A stretch of DNA of 64,000 nucleotides from Microbacterium protaetiae (GTDB taxonomy: Bacteria > Actinomycetota > Actinomycetes > Actinomycetales > Microbacteriaceae). Shown one piece after another: positions 29,436 through 37,618 of the stretch (position 1 is its first letter; each line of letters begins with the position of its first letter). The stretch covers positions 310,001-374,000 of the forward strand of contig NZ_CP035494.1 in the NCBI RefSeq assembly GCF_004135285.1, read 5' to 3'. The translations under genes and the position numbers were made by a program. The notes beneath the pieces are model-generated. The model was not told the DNA's origin. It saw nothing but the letters and a program-made list of their open reading frames with translations, and did no database searches.

Positions 29436-29582
29436 GCACTCTCCGACGAGCTGCTCGACCGAATCGATGCCATCGTCGCGCCGGGCACCGGCGTCGGCCG
29501 CATGGATCTGGAGTACAACACCCCGCCGATCACCTCGGCGACACTTCGGCGGCGGCCTGTACCAGAGCGGTCGGCGGCCTAG
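29436..29582 (+). pseudogene. aldo/keto reductase, 3' remnant
   Basis: On the plus strand 48 codons ending at a stop translate to ALSDELLDRIDAIVAPGTGV, then GRMDLEYNTPPITSATLRRR, the C-terminal end of an aldo/keto reductase. The catalytic barrel is missing. It begins within 8 bp of the TetR remnant, so a single deletion explains both. Confidence 0.7.
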
Positions 29583-29594
29583 CCGCGATCACCC

Positions 29595-29993
29595 TCACGT
29601 GAACAGCTCGTCATAATCGGCGACGCGCACCCGGGCTTCGGCGGCGGATTCGAGGGTGGGGTCGGCGGTGATGAGAGCGTCCGCCTGCAGAACAGCGACC
29701 GCCAGATACTCCGCGGGGCCGAGCTCGTCCCACCCCAGCTCGTTCGCGATCTTCCACGCCGCGGCGCGCGAGCCGCGGTCGCCGAGCAGACGGATCTTCA
29801 GCTCGGCGACGCGCTCCAGCAGATCGCGGCCCGTTTTCGGCTCGAGCTCGCCGGTTCTGACCCGCCGATACAGCTGCGCGGAGGTGTGCGAACGCAGGAC
29901 GGCCGCGCCCACAAGCGAATGGCCCGCGGCGACCTGACGATCATCGAGGATGATACGCAGTGCCGTACCGGCATCGATGGCGTACCTGGTCAT
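29595..29993 (-). CDS. PIN-domain protein (VapC-like)
   Basis: A 132-residue protein with the N-terminal acidic residue in YAIDAG (D7) and the C-terminal PIN blocks LGPAEYLAVAVLQADALITADPTLE. The spacing of acids fits a PIN nuclease, the fold of VapC toxins, but one central Asp/Glu is unclear. No antitoxin gene is adjacent: the next gene is divergent and encodes a hydrolase. ATG 29993 is chosen because AGGG lies 8 nt before it and because TAGGGT is 7 nt upstream; a GTG three codons earlier is possible. It could be an orphan toxin or an RNase with another role. Confidence 0.6.
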   Translation of the reverse strand: MTRYAIDAGTALRIILDDRQVAAGHSLVGAAVLRSHTSAQLYRRVRTGELEPKTGRDLLERVAELKIRLLGDRGSRAAAWKIANELGWDELGPAEYLAVAVLQADALITADPTLESAAEARVRVADYDELFT

Positions 29994-30067
29994 GCACGGC
30001 ACCCTACTCGCGGGTCACGACAGTGCCACGACAGTGCCGTGAATGCGGGCACGGGCACCATCGATCC

Positions 30068-30913
30068 ATGAGCACGTTCACGACCCATTCCGTCCGCTCA
30101 TCCGACGGCACGCCGATCGGCTTCCGTCGTACGGGATCAGGACCGCCGCTCGTACTGGTGCACGGTGGGCTCCTGGCCTCCCAGCACCTCGTCGCGCTGG
30201 CGGCAGAGCTCGCCGACGAGTTCGAGGTCATCGTGCCCGATCGACGCGGCCGCGGCATGAGCGGCCCGTACGGCGACGGCGCCTCGCGCATCGTCGACCG
30301 TGAAGCAGCCGACATCCGAGCCGTGATCGATGACGCCGGCGCCCACGACCTCTTCGCGCTCAGTTCCGGCGCTCTGGTCAGCCTGGAGGCTGTGCGCACC
30401 ACCGACAGCATCACCCGCCTCGCCCTCTACGAGCCGCCACTGTCGATCAACGGCTCCGTACCTCGCGCCTGGGTCGACCGGTACGAGGCCGAGGTCTCGG
30501 CCGGCAGGATCGCAGCGGCCCTCATCACCGGCATGCGTGGTCTGCGGATCGATCCGGTGATGTCACGCATTCCGCACCTCGCCGCCCCGATGCTCGAATT
30601 CGTGCTGCGTCACGAAAGCCTCGCCGAGGGCGAGGTCTCGATCAGGGATCTCGTACCCACCTGGCACTACGACGTCGCGATCATCGATGAGCTGGCCGAT
30701 CGGGCGCGCGACTACGCAGGCGTCACCGCCGACGTGCTGCTTCTGGGCGGCGGAAAGAGCCCCGCATTCCTCACGCGTGCGCTCGACGAGCTCGAGCTGG
30801 TGCTCCCGCGCGCACAGCGCATCACGTTTCCCCGGCTGCGCCATCAGGCTGCGGTCGACCAGCCCGATCAGGTGGCCGCGGTGCTGCGAGAGTTCTTCGC
30901 GCGCGGGATCTGA
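30068..30913 (+). CDS. alpha/beta hydrolase
   Basis: A 281-residue alpha/beta hydrolase. The oxyanion block is LVHGGLLAS (residues 30-38), the first strand turn is VPDRRGRGMS, and the nucleophile elbow reads A97-L-S99-S-G101, that is A-x-S-x-G instead of G-x-S-x-G. A late acid lies in LLGGGKSPAFL and the catalytic His probably in RLRHQAAVD. The substrate is unknown. ATG 30068 is chosen because upstream frame does not look coding. Confidence 0.8.
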   Translation: MSTFTTHSVRSSDGTPIGFRRTGSGPPLVLVHGGLLASQHLVALAAELADEFEVIVPDRRGRGMSGPYGDGASRIVDREAADIRAVIDDAGAHDLFALSSGALVSLEAVRTTDSITRLALYEPPLSINGSVPRAWVDRYEAEVSAGRIAAALITGMRGLRIDPVMSRIPHLAAPMLEFVLRHESLAEGEVSIRDLVPTWHYDVAIIDELADRARDYAGVTADVLLLGGGKSPAFLTRALDELELVLPRAQRITFPRLRHQAAVDQPDQVAAVLREFFARGI

Positions 30914-30943
30914 TCAGCAGCACGATGTTCTGCGCGACGACGC

Positions 30944-31714
30944 TCAGCCCGGATGATTTCCGATCCCCAGTGTCGCCACGAGCTCGTCGATCAGCGAAGG
31001 GTGGGCCGCCACCGTCCATCCCTCGAAGGTGCGCACGGCGGCACCGGCCTCGCGGGCCAGCAGCACTCCCCCGATGCGATCCCACTCCTCCGACCGGTAC
31101 GCGACCATGCCGGCCACTGTCCCGCTGATGATCAGCCCCCAGTCCACGGCGGGGCACCACGTGCGCAGCACGCGCCGCGCGCGATACTCGAGCGATGCGA
31201 AAGCCGCGTTGCGCGGCTCGTCATAGGGCGAGGTGTTGTAGCCCTGCGTCCACGCCACCGTCGCCCGTTTCAAAGCCGCGGGCGCGGGCATCGTGAGGGG
31301 ATGCTCGTCGACGAGGGTGCCACGGCCGGCGACCGCGGAGTACGTGTGCCGCGAGGTCGAGTTGTGCATCACCGCCACGATGGCCTCGTCACCGCGGCAC
31401 AGGGTCACGCACGACCCGAAATAGTCGATGCCGAGCACATAGTTGTTGGTGCCGTCGAGCGGATCGATGAGCCACCGGTACTCTGCATCGGCCGGGCCGT
31501 GCGTGCCGGTCTCCTCGCCGAGGATGGCATGGCCCGGATACCTCTCGAGGATGCGCTCGACGATCCTGCGCTCGCATTCGCGGTCGACGTAGGTGACGAC
31601 GTCACCGCACTCGCCCTTCAGCTCGACCTCCGCGCGGTTGCGCTCGGCCACCGCGAAATCCCCGGCCTCACGTGCGAGTTCGACCGCGAGCAGGCGTGCG
31701 TCTTCGAGATCCAC
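30944..31714 (-). CDS. inositol monophosphatase family protein
   Basis: A 256-residue lithium-sensitive phosphatase-fold protein with the metal-binding Glu in ILGEETG, then WLIDPLDGTNNYV (the D-P-L-D-G-T motif), and a C-terminal Asp in CPAVDWGLIISG. The family includes inositol-1-phosphatase, histidinol phosphatase (HisN) and fructose-1,6-bisphosphatase relatives; the correct one cannot be told. GTG 31714 is 6 nt after TAGTCT. It lies 23 bp downstream of gnd in the same direction. Confidence 0.85.
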   Translation of the reverse strand: MDLEDARLLAVELAREAGDFAVAERNRAEVELKGECGDVVTYVDRECERRIVERILERYPGHAILGEETGTHGPADAEYRWLIDPLDGTNNYVLGIDYFGSCVTLCRGDEAIVAVMHNSTSRHTYSAVAGRGTLVDEHPLTMPAPAALKRATVAWTQGYNTSPYDEPRNAAFASLEYRARRVLRTWCPAVDWGLIISGTVAGMVAYRSEEWDRIGGVLLAREAGAAVRTFEGWTVAAHPSLIDELVATLGIGNHPG

Positions 31715-31720
31715 CTCGTC

Positions 31721-31726
31721 AGACTA
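31721..31726 (-). promoter_or_regulatory. -10 hexamer TAGTCT for the inositol-phosphatase-like gene
   Basis: Minus-strand TAGTCT is 6 nt before GTG 31714, inside the short gap after gnd. Confidence 0.45.
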
Positions 31727-31737
31727 CCGATCCGCCC

Positions 31738-32796
31738 CTACCCCTGCGCGTCGGTCTTTCGGCCGCCGGCTTCGAGCACGTCGCCGGTGGGCAGCTCGGT
31801 GTGCCCGCCGAACTGCAGCCGCATCGCCGACAACAGCTGGTTCGCGTAGTGGTCTTCGTCGCGCGAGGCGAAACGTTCGAAGAGGGATGCCGCCAGCACG
31901 GGCGCCGGCACACCGACATCAACGGCGGCCTTGACGGTCCAGCGCCCCTCGCCCGAGTCCGACACCCGCCCGGCAAGACCGTCGAGATCGTGATTCTCCT
32001 CCAAAGCGGCGGCGGTGAGATCGAGCAGCCACGACGAGATCACCGATCCGCGCCGCCACAGCTCGGCGACTTTGGGGGTCTCGATGTCGAACTTGTAGAA
32101 CTCCGGTTCTTCCAGCGGCGCGATCTCGGCGGAGTGCTCGGCCTCACGGGTGCCGGCATCGGCGTTGTGCAGAATGTTCAGTCCTTCGGCGAGCGCGGCC
32201 ATGATCCCGTACTCGATGCCGTTGTGCACCATCTTGACGAAGTGCCCGGCACCGCTGGGGCCGCAGTGCAGGTACCCCTGCTCCTCGGGTGCGTAGTCGC
32301 CTCCGCGGCCCGGGGTGCGCTCGATCTCGCCGGCGCCGGGGGCGATGGTCTTGAAGATGGGCTCCAGACGCGCCACCGCGGCATCCGGCCCCCCGATCAT
32401 TAGGCAGTAGCCGCGCTCGAGGCCGAACACGCCACCCGAGGTGCCCGCATCGATGTAATCGATGCCGCTCTTCTCCAGCGCTGCCGCCCGCCGCACGTCG
32501 TCGCGGTAGTTCGAGTTGCCGCCGTCGATGATCGCGTCGCCGCTCTCGAAGGCAGCAGCAAGCTGGTCGACGACCTTTCCTGTGATGGATGCCGGAACCA
32601 TGACCCATGCGGCGCGCGGCGCGCTGAGCTTGCCGGCGAGGTCGTCGAGGCTGTCGGCGCCGGTCGCGCCCTCGGCCACGAGAGCGGCGACGGCGTCGGG
32701 ATTTGTGTCGAACACCACGCATTCGTGCCCGTCGCGCATCAGTCGACGCACGATGTTGGCGCCCATCCGTCCGAGTCCGATCATTCCCAGTTGCAT
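31738..32796 (-). CDS. gnd: 6-phosphogluconate dehydrogenase, short form
   Basis: A 352-residue oxidative decarboxylase of 6-phosphogluconate giving ribulose 5-phosphate. The Rossmann loop is [17 protein letters not shown] (residues 3-19), the substrate block is VDQLAAAF...[10 protein letters not shown], and the catalytic Lys is in [16 protein letters not shown] (K-x-x-H-N). The length and GndA-like/YqeC-type character match the short, usually NAD-preferring form. It has GGGAGG 8 nt before ATG and a TAGACT hexamer 40 bp upstream. Confidence 0.92.
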   Translation of the reverse strand: MQLGMIGLGRMGANIVRRLMRDGHECVVFDTNPDAVAALVAEGATGADSLDDLAGKLSAPRAAWVMVPASITGKVVDQLAAAFESGDAIIDGGNSNYRDDVRRAAALEKSGIDYIDAGTSGGVFGLERGYCLMIGGPDAAVARLEPIFKTIAPGAGEIERTPGRGGDYAPEEQGYLHCGPSGAGHFVKMVHNGIEYGIMAALAEGLNILHNADAGTREAEHSAEIAPLEEPEFYKFDIETPKVAELWRRGSVISSWLLDLTAAALEENHDLDGLAGRVSDSGEGRWTVKAAVDVGVPAPVLAASLFERFASRDEDHYANQLLSAMRLQFGGHTELPTGDVLEAGGRKTDAQG

Positions 32797-32836
32797 AGTT
32801 CTTCCTCCCTCGCGCGCGCCGTATGGGCACGTCGGC

Positions 32837-32842
32837 AGTCTA
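32837..32842 (-). promoter_or_regulatory. -10 box TAGACT for gnd
   Basis: Minus-strand TAGACT precedes a leader of about 35 nt with a GGGAGG ribosome binding site. Confidence 0.5.
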
Positions 32843-32859
32843 GAACCGGCCGCGCGGTC

Positions 32860-33942
32860 TCATCGCTGTTCGGCCACCGGAACCCCCAGCCACTGCGCGA
32901 GCTCGGCGATCTCGGCGCGGATCATCTCCATCTCCTCGGGCTCGAGCGGTATGAGCTCATGGATGGCGTCGACGCGCAGCATCCCCTCCTTCTTGTCCAC
33001 CGCCGCGTCGAGCAGGCCCACGAACCGGTCGCCCATCAGGATCGGATGCGCGAAATAGCCGTACACGCGTTGCGCCTTGGGCTTGAACTGCTCGAGCACG
33101 AATTCGAACTCGAACACCTCTTTGAGCCGTGGCCGATCGGCCAGCATCCCGTCATACGGGTTGAGGAGGGCCACCCGCCCGTCGACCTCGTCGTCAACGC
33201 GTTCGAGTGCCTGCGGATCGACCCGCCACTTCCACGTCGATCCCTCGACGCGCGCAGCTTCACCGGCATCGCCCACGCGCGTCCACGGGGAGTTCTGCTT
33301 CGCGAGACCTGCCGCCTGCAACCTCCGTTCGCGCAGCATCCGGTCGGCTTCATCATCGGGATATGCCGGCAGATCCTGCGGAAAGACGCGCTCGGCGACA
33401 TCCCACACGCGCACCCGCCCCTCGCGCGCCGTCACCGCGACCACACCCTGCCGACTGAGGGCCTCGAGCATGCGCGGAACCTGGTTGGGCCCGTACCAGC
33501 CGTCGGACGTGTCGAGCATCACCGCCGCCGTATCGGGGATCTGCTCGGCCCGCAACGGCCCCTCGGCGCGCAGCCGTGCCACAACCTCCTTCGCGAACGC
33601 CTCGTTGGCCTGCATCCACTGCCGCCACCCCGCGTGCTGCGGCCAACGTCGCATGCCCGCGCGCATGAGCGGCAGCAGGCTCGTGGGTCGATACGCGCCG
33701 TCGAGCTCGAAGAGCAGCCGGTCGTCTTCGACGGCCTTCTTGAGCTGCCCGGTCTCGTACGACCAGCCGATCCGGCTCCACAGCGTGGTGTGCTCGCACG
33801 GCGCTATCACCGCGGTCGGATCGATCTTGAGGTAGCCGAGCTGTTCGGCCACCTCTACGACATCGCCCGGGCGATCCGCATCGAGCAGCTGGGCGCGCAC
33901 GATGATGCGCCGCGCCTGGTCCCGTGTCAGCTCATGCACCAC
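32860..33942 (-). CDS. AlkZ/YcaQ-like winged-helix DNA glycosylase family protein
   Basis: A 360-residue protein of the HTH_42 family. Family members unhook interstrand crosslinks or bulky lesions in DNA (AlkZ, YcaQ). Seen are the N-terminal ARRIIVRAQLLDADRPGD, LGYLKIDPTAVIAPCEHTTLWSR, DRLLFELDGAYRPTSLLPLM and the C-terminal NPYDGMLADRPRLKEVFEFEFVLEQF. The catalytic Gln motif of AlkZ (Q-x-Q) is not clearly matched; the local sequence is AQLLDAD. GTG 33942 is chosen because TAGCCT is 7 nt before it and the protein then begins at the conserved block; a start 42 codons upstream overlaps the acetyltransferase gene. Confidence 0.75.
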   Translation of the reverse strand: MVHELTRDQARRIIVRAQLLDADRPGDVVEVAEQLGYLKIDPTAVIAPCEHTTLWSRIGWSYETGQLKKAVEDDRLLFELDGAYRPTSLLPLMRAGMRRWPQHAGWRQWMQANEAFAKEVVARLRAEGPLRAEQIPDTAAVMLDTSDGWYGPNQVPRMLEALSRQGVVAVTAREGRVRVWDVAERVFPQDLPAYPDDEADRMLRERRLQAAGLAKQNSPWTRVGDAGEAARVEGSTWKWRVDPQALERVDDEVDGRVALLNPYDGMLADRPRLKEVFEFEFVLEQFKPKAQRVYGYFAHPILMGDRFVGLLDAAVDKKEGMLRVDAIHELIPLEPEEMEMIRAEIAELAQWLGVPVAEQR

Positions 33943-33949
33943 GCGCCTG

Positions 33950-33955
33950 AGGCTA
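33950..33955 (-). promoter_or_regulatory. -10 hexamer TAGCCT for the AlkZ-like gene
   Basis: Minus-strand TAGCCT is 7 nt before GTG 33942; its TAG is also the stop codon of the upstream acetyltransferase gene. Confidence 0.45.
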
Positions 33956-34507
33956 GTGCGGGCCTCCGACGTTCGGAAGAGACGGATGCCGCGGCGCGCG
34001 CGCCGCCACGGCGTCAAGGGTCGCCGCATCCAGTCTCTGCGTCGTCCACTCGTCCAGGGGCTGGGCACCCAAGCTCCGGTAGAAAGCTATCGAGGGCGCA
34101 TTCCAGTCGAGCACTGTCCACTCCAGGCGGGTGTAACCGCGGGCGATGCAGAGGTCGGCGAGGGTGGCGATCAGCGCCGTGCCATAGCCGCGTCCGCGCT
34201 CGGACTCGTACACGAAGAGGTCTTCGAGCCAGATGCCGTGTCGGCCGGTCCAGGTCGAATACGTGAGGAACCACAGCGCGATGCCGACGATGCGCCCGTC
34301 ACGCTCGACGACGTGCGCGAAAGCATGCGGATCGGTGCCGAACAGCGTCGTGTGCAGCATGTCGGCAGTGTTCTCGACGGCGTCGGGCTCGCGTTCGTAT
34401 TCGGCCAGCGCCTGGATGCACGCGAGAATGCCGGGCTCGTCGCCCGGTCGGGCCTCGCGCAGCATCGCGCCGTCGGACAGGGTGCGGGGTGCGGCGGATT
34501 CGGTCAC
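33953..34507 (-). CDS. GNAT acetyltransferase, spermidine/thialysine acetyltransferase-like
   Basis: A 184-residue GNAT. The acetyl-CoA loop is VYESERGRGYGTALI (R/Q-x-x-G-x-G/A), with the family-specific WLEDLFVYES before it and LEWTVLDWNAPSIAFYRSLGA after, the signature of SSAT-like diamine or thialysine N-acetyltransferases. The reaction would acetylate a small primary amine. GTG 34507 is 6 nt after TAGGCT. IS110 copy A begins about 100 bp upstream of it. Confidence 0.85.
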   Translation of the reverse strand: MTESAAPRTLSDGAMLREARPGDEPGILACIQALAEYEREPDAVENTADMLHTTLFGTDPHAFAHVVERDGRIVGIALWFLTYSTWTGRHGIWLEDLFVYESERGRGYGTALIATLADLCIARGYTRLEWTVLDWNAPSIAFYRSLGAQPLDEWTTQRLDAATLDAVAARAPRHPSLPNVGGPH

Positions 34508-34513
34508 CTGAAC

Positions 34514-34519
34514 AGCCTA
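34514..34519 (-). promoter_or_regulatory. -10 hexamer TAGGCT for the GNAT gene
   Basis: Minus-strand TAGGCT is 6 nt before GTG 34507. Confidence 0.45.
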
Positions 34520-34649
34520 TGGGGGCACCCGACCGCGTAGAACTCAGCTCATCCGCGCTCTCCCACGCCGGAAACGGGCCGATCGGCCCGGTCTGCATCG
34601 AATTCGGCTGACGTGTAAATGGGGAACGTGCGGGCTGCTCCTGGTTGGG

Positions 34650-35876
34650 TCAGGCGGCGGGTGCGAGGGTGACTTTGTAGCCGAGGTGTTCGAGTGCTCG
34701 GAGGTGCGATTTCTTCTGGCGTTCGGTATTCGCTGGCGGGGGTGTCAGATCGGTGAATGCTTCGCCGCGGGAGAGCATGTTCCATACCGCGGTAAGGATC
34801 GCGTGTTCGGTGGCTACGAGGGCTCGCATTTTCCCGCGGCGCGCGGAGATGCGGCGTTGACGGCGAGCGAGGTACGTGTTGGAGCCCTTCTTCGCGTTGC
34901 TGCTGGCTGCGTTGCCGAGCGCTTCTTTGAGGTAACGGTTCCCGGGCCGGGTGGTGCTCGATTTCCGTTTCCCGGCGGACTCGTGCATCCCGGGCGATAC
35001 ACCCGCCCAGGACGCGAGGTGGGCCGCGGTCGGGAAGATCGACATGTCCCCGCCGGTCTCGGCGATGATCACATCAGCGGTCGGTTCCGCGATTCCCGGG
35101 ATCGTGGTCAACAGCTCCCGGGCGAGACGAAAGGGCGCGATCTCCTCCTCGATACGCGCCGTGAGCGCATCGATCTGACCGGTGAGCAAGTCGTAGTGCG
35201 TCAGGTGCTGGCCGACCATGAACGCGTCATGTTCCGTGAACCTGCCGGTAAGCGCGGCGGCCAACTCGTCCTGGGTCGCTCTCATGCGCGGGTGCGCGAG
35301 CGCGGCAAGCGAGCGGGGGTCCCGTTCCCCGGCCACGAGCGCGTCCAGCATCCGGCGCGCGGAGACACCATTCAAATCGGCCACCACGACGGACAGTTTC
35401 GTGCCGGACGATTCCAGCGACTTCTCCAACCGCTGCTTGACCCGGGTGCGGTCATGGACGAGCATCTGACGGGCCCGGGTCAGGTCCCGCAACCGGCGGA
35501 TATCCGGCGCGGGCACGAACGAGGCCCGCAACAGCCCGTGCGCACCCAGATCCGCCAGCCATGCCGCATCAGACACGTCCGACTTCCGGCCCGGGATGTT
35601 CCTGGCCTGCCGGGCGTTGACGAGCATCACTGGCAGCCCGGTCGCTTCCATCGGATAGTAGAACGGCTTCCAGTAATCACTGGTCGCTTCCATCACCACC
35701 GTGGTCACCCCCTGCGAGCGCAGGAAATCGGCGAGTTCGAGGACCTGACCCGTCATCGAGCCCCACGTCGTGACCTGCGTGGACACCTTCCCACCCTCGG
35801 ACTGCACCCGAATGGCTACCTTGGCATCCCTCTTTGAGATATCGATCCCCGCCGCTCGAGGATGCAACAGATCCAT
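34650..35876 (-). CDS. IS110-family transposase (copy A)
   Basis: A 408-residue DEDD recombinase. The RuvC-like N-terminal domain holds D12 (AGIDISKRDA), E63 (VVMEATSDYW), D100 and D103 (GRKSDVSDAAWLAD). The C-terminal Transposase_20 domain has IPGIAEPTADVIIAETG, FPTAAHLASWAGVSPG and S300 in HESAGKRKSS, the expected catalytic Ser. All key residues are intact and the frame is whole, so the protein should be active. A GGAG lies 7 nt before the ATG. Family knowledge: IS110 recombinases act on DNA through a structured RNA (bridge RNA) that the element itself encodes. Confidence 0.95.
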   Translation of the reverse strand: MDLLHPRAAGIDISKRDAKVAIRVQSEGGKVSTQVTTWGSMTGQVLELADFLRSQGVTTVVMEATSDYWKPFYYPMEATGLPVMLVNARQARNIPGRKSDVSDAAWLADLGAHGLLRASFVPAPDIRRLRDLTRARQMLVHDRTRVKQRLEKSLESSGTKLSVVVADLNGVSARRMLDALVAGERDPRSLAALAHPRMRATQDELAAALTGRFTEHDAFMVGQHLTHYDLLTGQIDALTARIEEEIAPFRLARELLTTIPGIAEPTADVIIAETGGDMSIFPTAAHLASWAGVSPGMHESAGKRKSSTTRPGNRYLKEALGNAASSNAKKGSNTYLARRQRRISARRGKMRALVATEHAILTAVWNMLSRGEAFTDLTPPPANTERQKKSHLRALEHLGYKVTLAPAA

Positions 35877-36170
35877 CCCAATCTCCTCTCACCTGTTCAT
35901 TACTGGTGGCGGGGAGTCAGAAAGGTCAGGAGTCTGACGCGCGTGCTCTAAGGCGACAATCCACGGGTCCCGTGGCGGCTTCCCGTACCAAGCTGAGTCA
36001 CGGACTTTCCGCACCACAGTTGAATCGGCATCAGCCACCAGCTACCAACAGCATCCGCGCCTCGCGACCGCACCACAAGAGGCGACCACCTCACCACATT
36101 TCCCATCCGCCACGGCCCACCCCGCCGCGCATAGCTGAGTTCTGAACGCGCGACGTGGGCAACACCGCCG
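35877..36170 (-). ncRNA. candidate IS110 bridge-RNA region (copy A)
   Basis: A 294-bp non-coding stretch upstream of the transposase, on its sense strand, is where IS110-group elements encode the bridge RNA. Visible folds are a perfect 7-bp hairpin CCACGGG-T-CCCGTGG (35961-35975) and a 6-bp stem CGCCTC/GAGGCG (36058-36063 with 36079-36084) closing a 15-nt loop. Guide loops were not assigned, and RNA ends are unknown. This is inferred from position and family, not from a recognised sequence. Confidence 0.4.
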
Positions 36171-36290
36171 ACAGCCCCACAGGCAGCCACACCGGCAGCC
36201 CCGCCGCCCGCGGCCACACCGGCAGGGCTGGGGATGCACCGAGAATGACCGAGAGGCACCGAGCCGCTTGATCCGCGATCAGAACTCAGC
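36134..36290. repeat. 157-bp segment bounded by 17-bp inverted repeats
   Basis: GCTGAGTTCTGAACGCG (36134-36150) is repeated inverted at 36274-36290 with one mismatch. The left arm lies in the right end of IS110 copy A and thus recurs at 37876-37892 and 39540-39556. A further partial copy (AGAACTCAGC, 34539-34548) lies left of copy A. The segment has no gene. It may be a small non-autonomous element or a target repeat for the IS. Confidence 0.5.
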
Positions 36291-36391
36291 CCAAACCACC
36301 GCCAGCCCACCCAAAACACGCCCTAACTGCCGGTCGCGGCCGAAATGAGCTGACGTGTAAATGGGGAACGTGCGGGCTGCTCCTGGTTGGG

Positions 36392-37618
36392 TCAGGCGGC
36401 GGGTGCGAGGGTGACTTTGTAGCCGAGGTGTTCGAGTGCTCGGAGGTGCGATTTCTTCTGGCGTTCGGTATTCGCTGGCGGGGGTGTCAGATCGGTGAAT
36501 GCTTCGCCGCGGGAGAGCATGTTCCATACCGCGGTAAGGATCGCGTGTTCGGTGGCTACGAGGGCTCGCATTTTCCCGCGGCGTGCGGAGATGCGGCGTT
36601 GACGGCGGGCGAGGTACGTGTTGGAGCCCTTCTTCGCGTTGCTGCTGGCTGCGTTGCCGAGCGCTTCTTTGAGGTAACGGTTCCCGGGCCGGGTGGTGCT
36701 CGATTTCCGTTTCCCGGCGGACTCGTGCATCCCGGGCGATACACCCGCCCAGGACGCGAGGTGGGCCGCGGTCGGGAAGATCGACATGTCCCCGCCGGTC
36801 TCGGCGATGATCACATCAGCGGTCGGTTCCGCGATTCCCGGGATCGTGGTCAACAGCTCCCGGGCGAGACGAAAGGGCGCGATCTCCTCCTCGATACGCG
36901 CCGTGAGCGCATCGATCTGACCGGTGAGCAAGTCGTAGTGCGTCAGGTGCTGGCCGACCATGAACGCGTCATGTTCCGTGAACCTGCCGGTAAGCGCGGC
37001 GGCCAACTCGTCCTGGGTCGCTCTCATGCGCGGGTGCGCGAGCGCGGCAAGCGAGCGGGGGTCCCGTTCCCCGGCCACGAGCGCGTCCAGCATCCGGCGC
37101 GCGGAGACACCATTCAAATCGGCCACCACGACGGACAGTTTCGTGCCGGACGATTCCAGCGACTTCTCCAACCGCTGCTTGACCCGGGTGCGGTCATGGA
37201 CGAGCATCTGACGGGCCCGGGTCAGGTCCCGCAACCGGCGGATATCCGGCGCGGGCACGAACGAGGCCCGCAACAGCCCGTGCGCACCCAGATCCGCCAG
37301 CCATGCCGCATCAGACACGTCCGACTTCCGGCCCGGGATGTTCCTGGCCTGCCGGGCGTTGACGAGCATCACTGGCAGCCCGGTCGCTTCCATCGGATAG
37401 TAGAACGGCTTCCAGTAATCACTGGTCGCTTCCATCACCACCGTGGTCACCCCCTGCGAGCGCAGGAAATCGGCGAGTTCGAGGACCTGACCCGTCATCG
37501 AGCCCCACGTCGTGACCTGCGTGGACACCTTCCCACCCTCGGACTGCACCCGAATGGCTACCTTGGCATCCCTCTTTGAGATATCGATCCCCGCCGCTCG
37601 AGGATGCAACAGATCCAT
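36392..37618 (-). CDS. IS110-family transposase (copy B)
   Basis: 408 residues, identical in protein to copies A and C, with the DEDD residues D12, E63, D100 and D103 and the C-terminal Ser300 intact. Differences from copy A at DNA level are synonymous. The leader (37619-37912) again contains the CCACGGGTCCCGTGG hairpin (37703-37717). Confidence 0.95.
   Translation of the reverse strand: MDLLHPRAAGIDISKRDAKVAIRVQSEGGKVSTQVTTWGSMTGQVLELADFLRSQGVTTVVMEATSDYWKPFYYPMEATGLPVMLVNARQARNIPGRKSDVSDAAWLADLGAHGLLRASFVPAPDIRRLRDLTRARQMLVHDRTRVKQRLEKSLESSGTKLSVVVADLNGVSARRMLDALVAGERDPRSLAALAHPRMRATQDELAAALTGRFTEHDAFMVGQHLTHYDLLTGQIDALTARIEEEIAPFRLARELLTTIPGIAEPTADVIIAETGGDMSIFPTAAHLASWAGVSPGMHESAGKRKSSTTRPGNRYLKEALGNAASSNAKKGSNTYLARRQRRISARRGKMRALVATEHAILTAVWNMLSRGEAFTDLTPPPANTERQKKSHLRALEHLGYKVTLAPAA

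Larger units (their letters stand above)
34609..36170 (-). mobile_element. IS110-family element, copy A
   Basis: About 1.56 kb. The left end is sharp: all three copies start C-TGACGTGTAAATGGGG (copy A at 34609), after a different flank each time but always at a CT dinucleotide. The right end is set by where copies A and B stop matching (36170), after CGACGTGGGCAACACCGCCG; the true end may lie a little inside. No terminal inverted repeats are seen, as usual for IS110. The transposase is on the minus strand with 42 bp after its stop and about 290 bp before its start. I found about five base differences from copies B and C. Confidence 0.85.

Noticed and set aside
29110..30913. integrative element at tRNA-Ser
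   Set aside because: No integrase gene and no repeat of the tRNA 3' end was found downstream.
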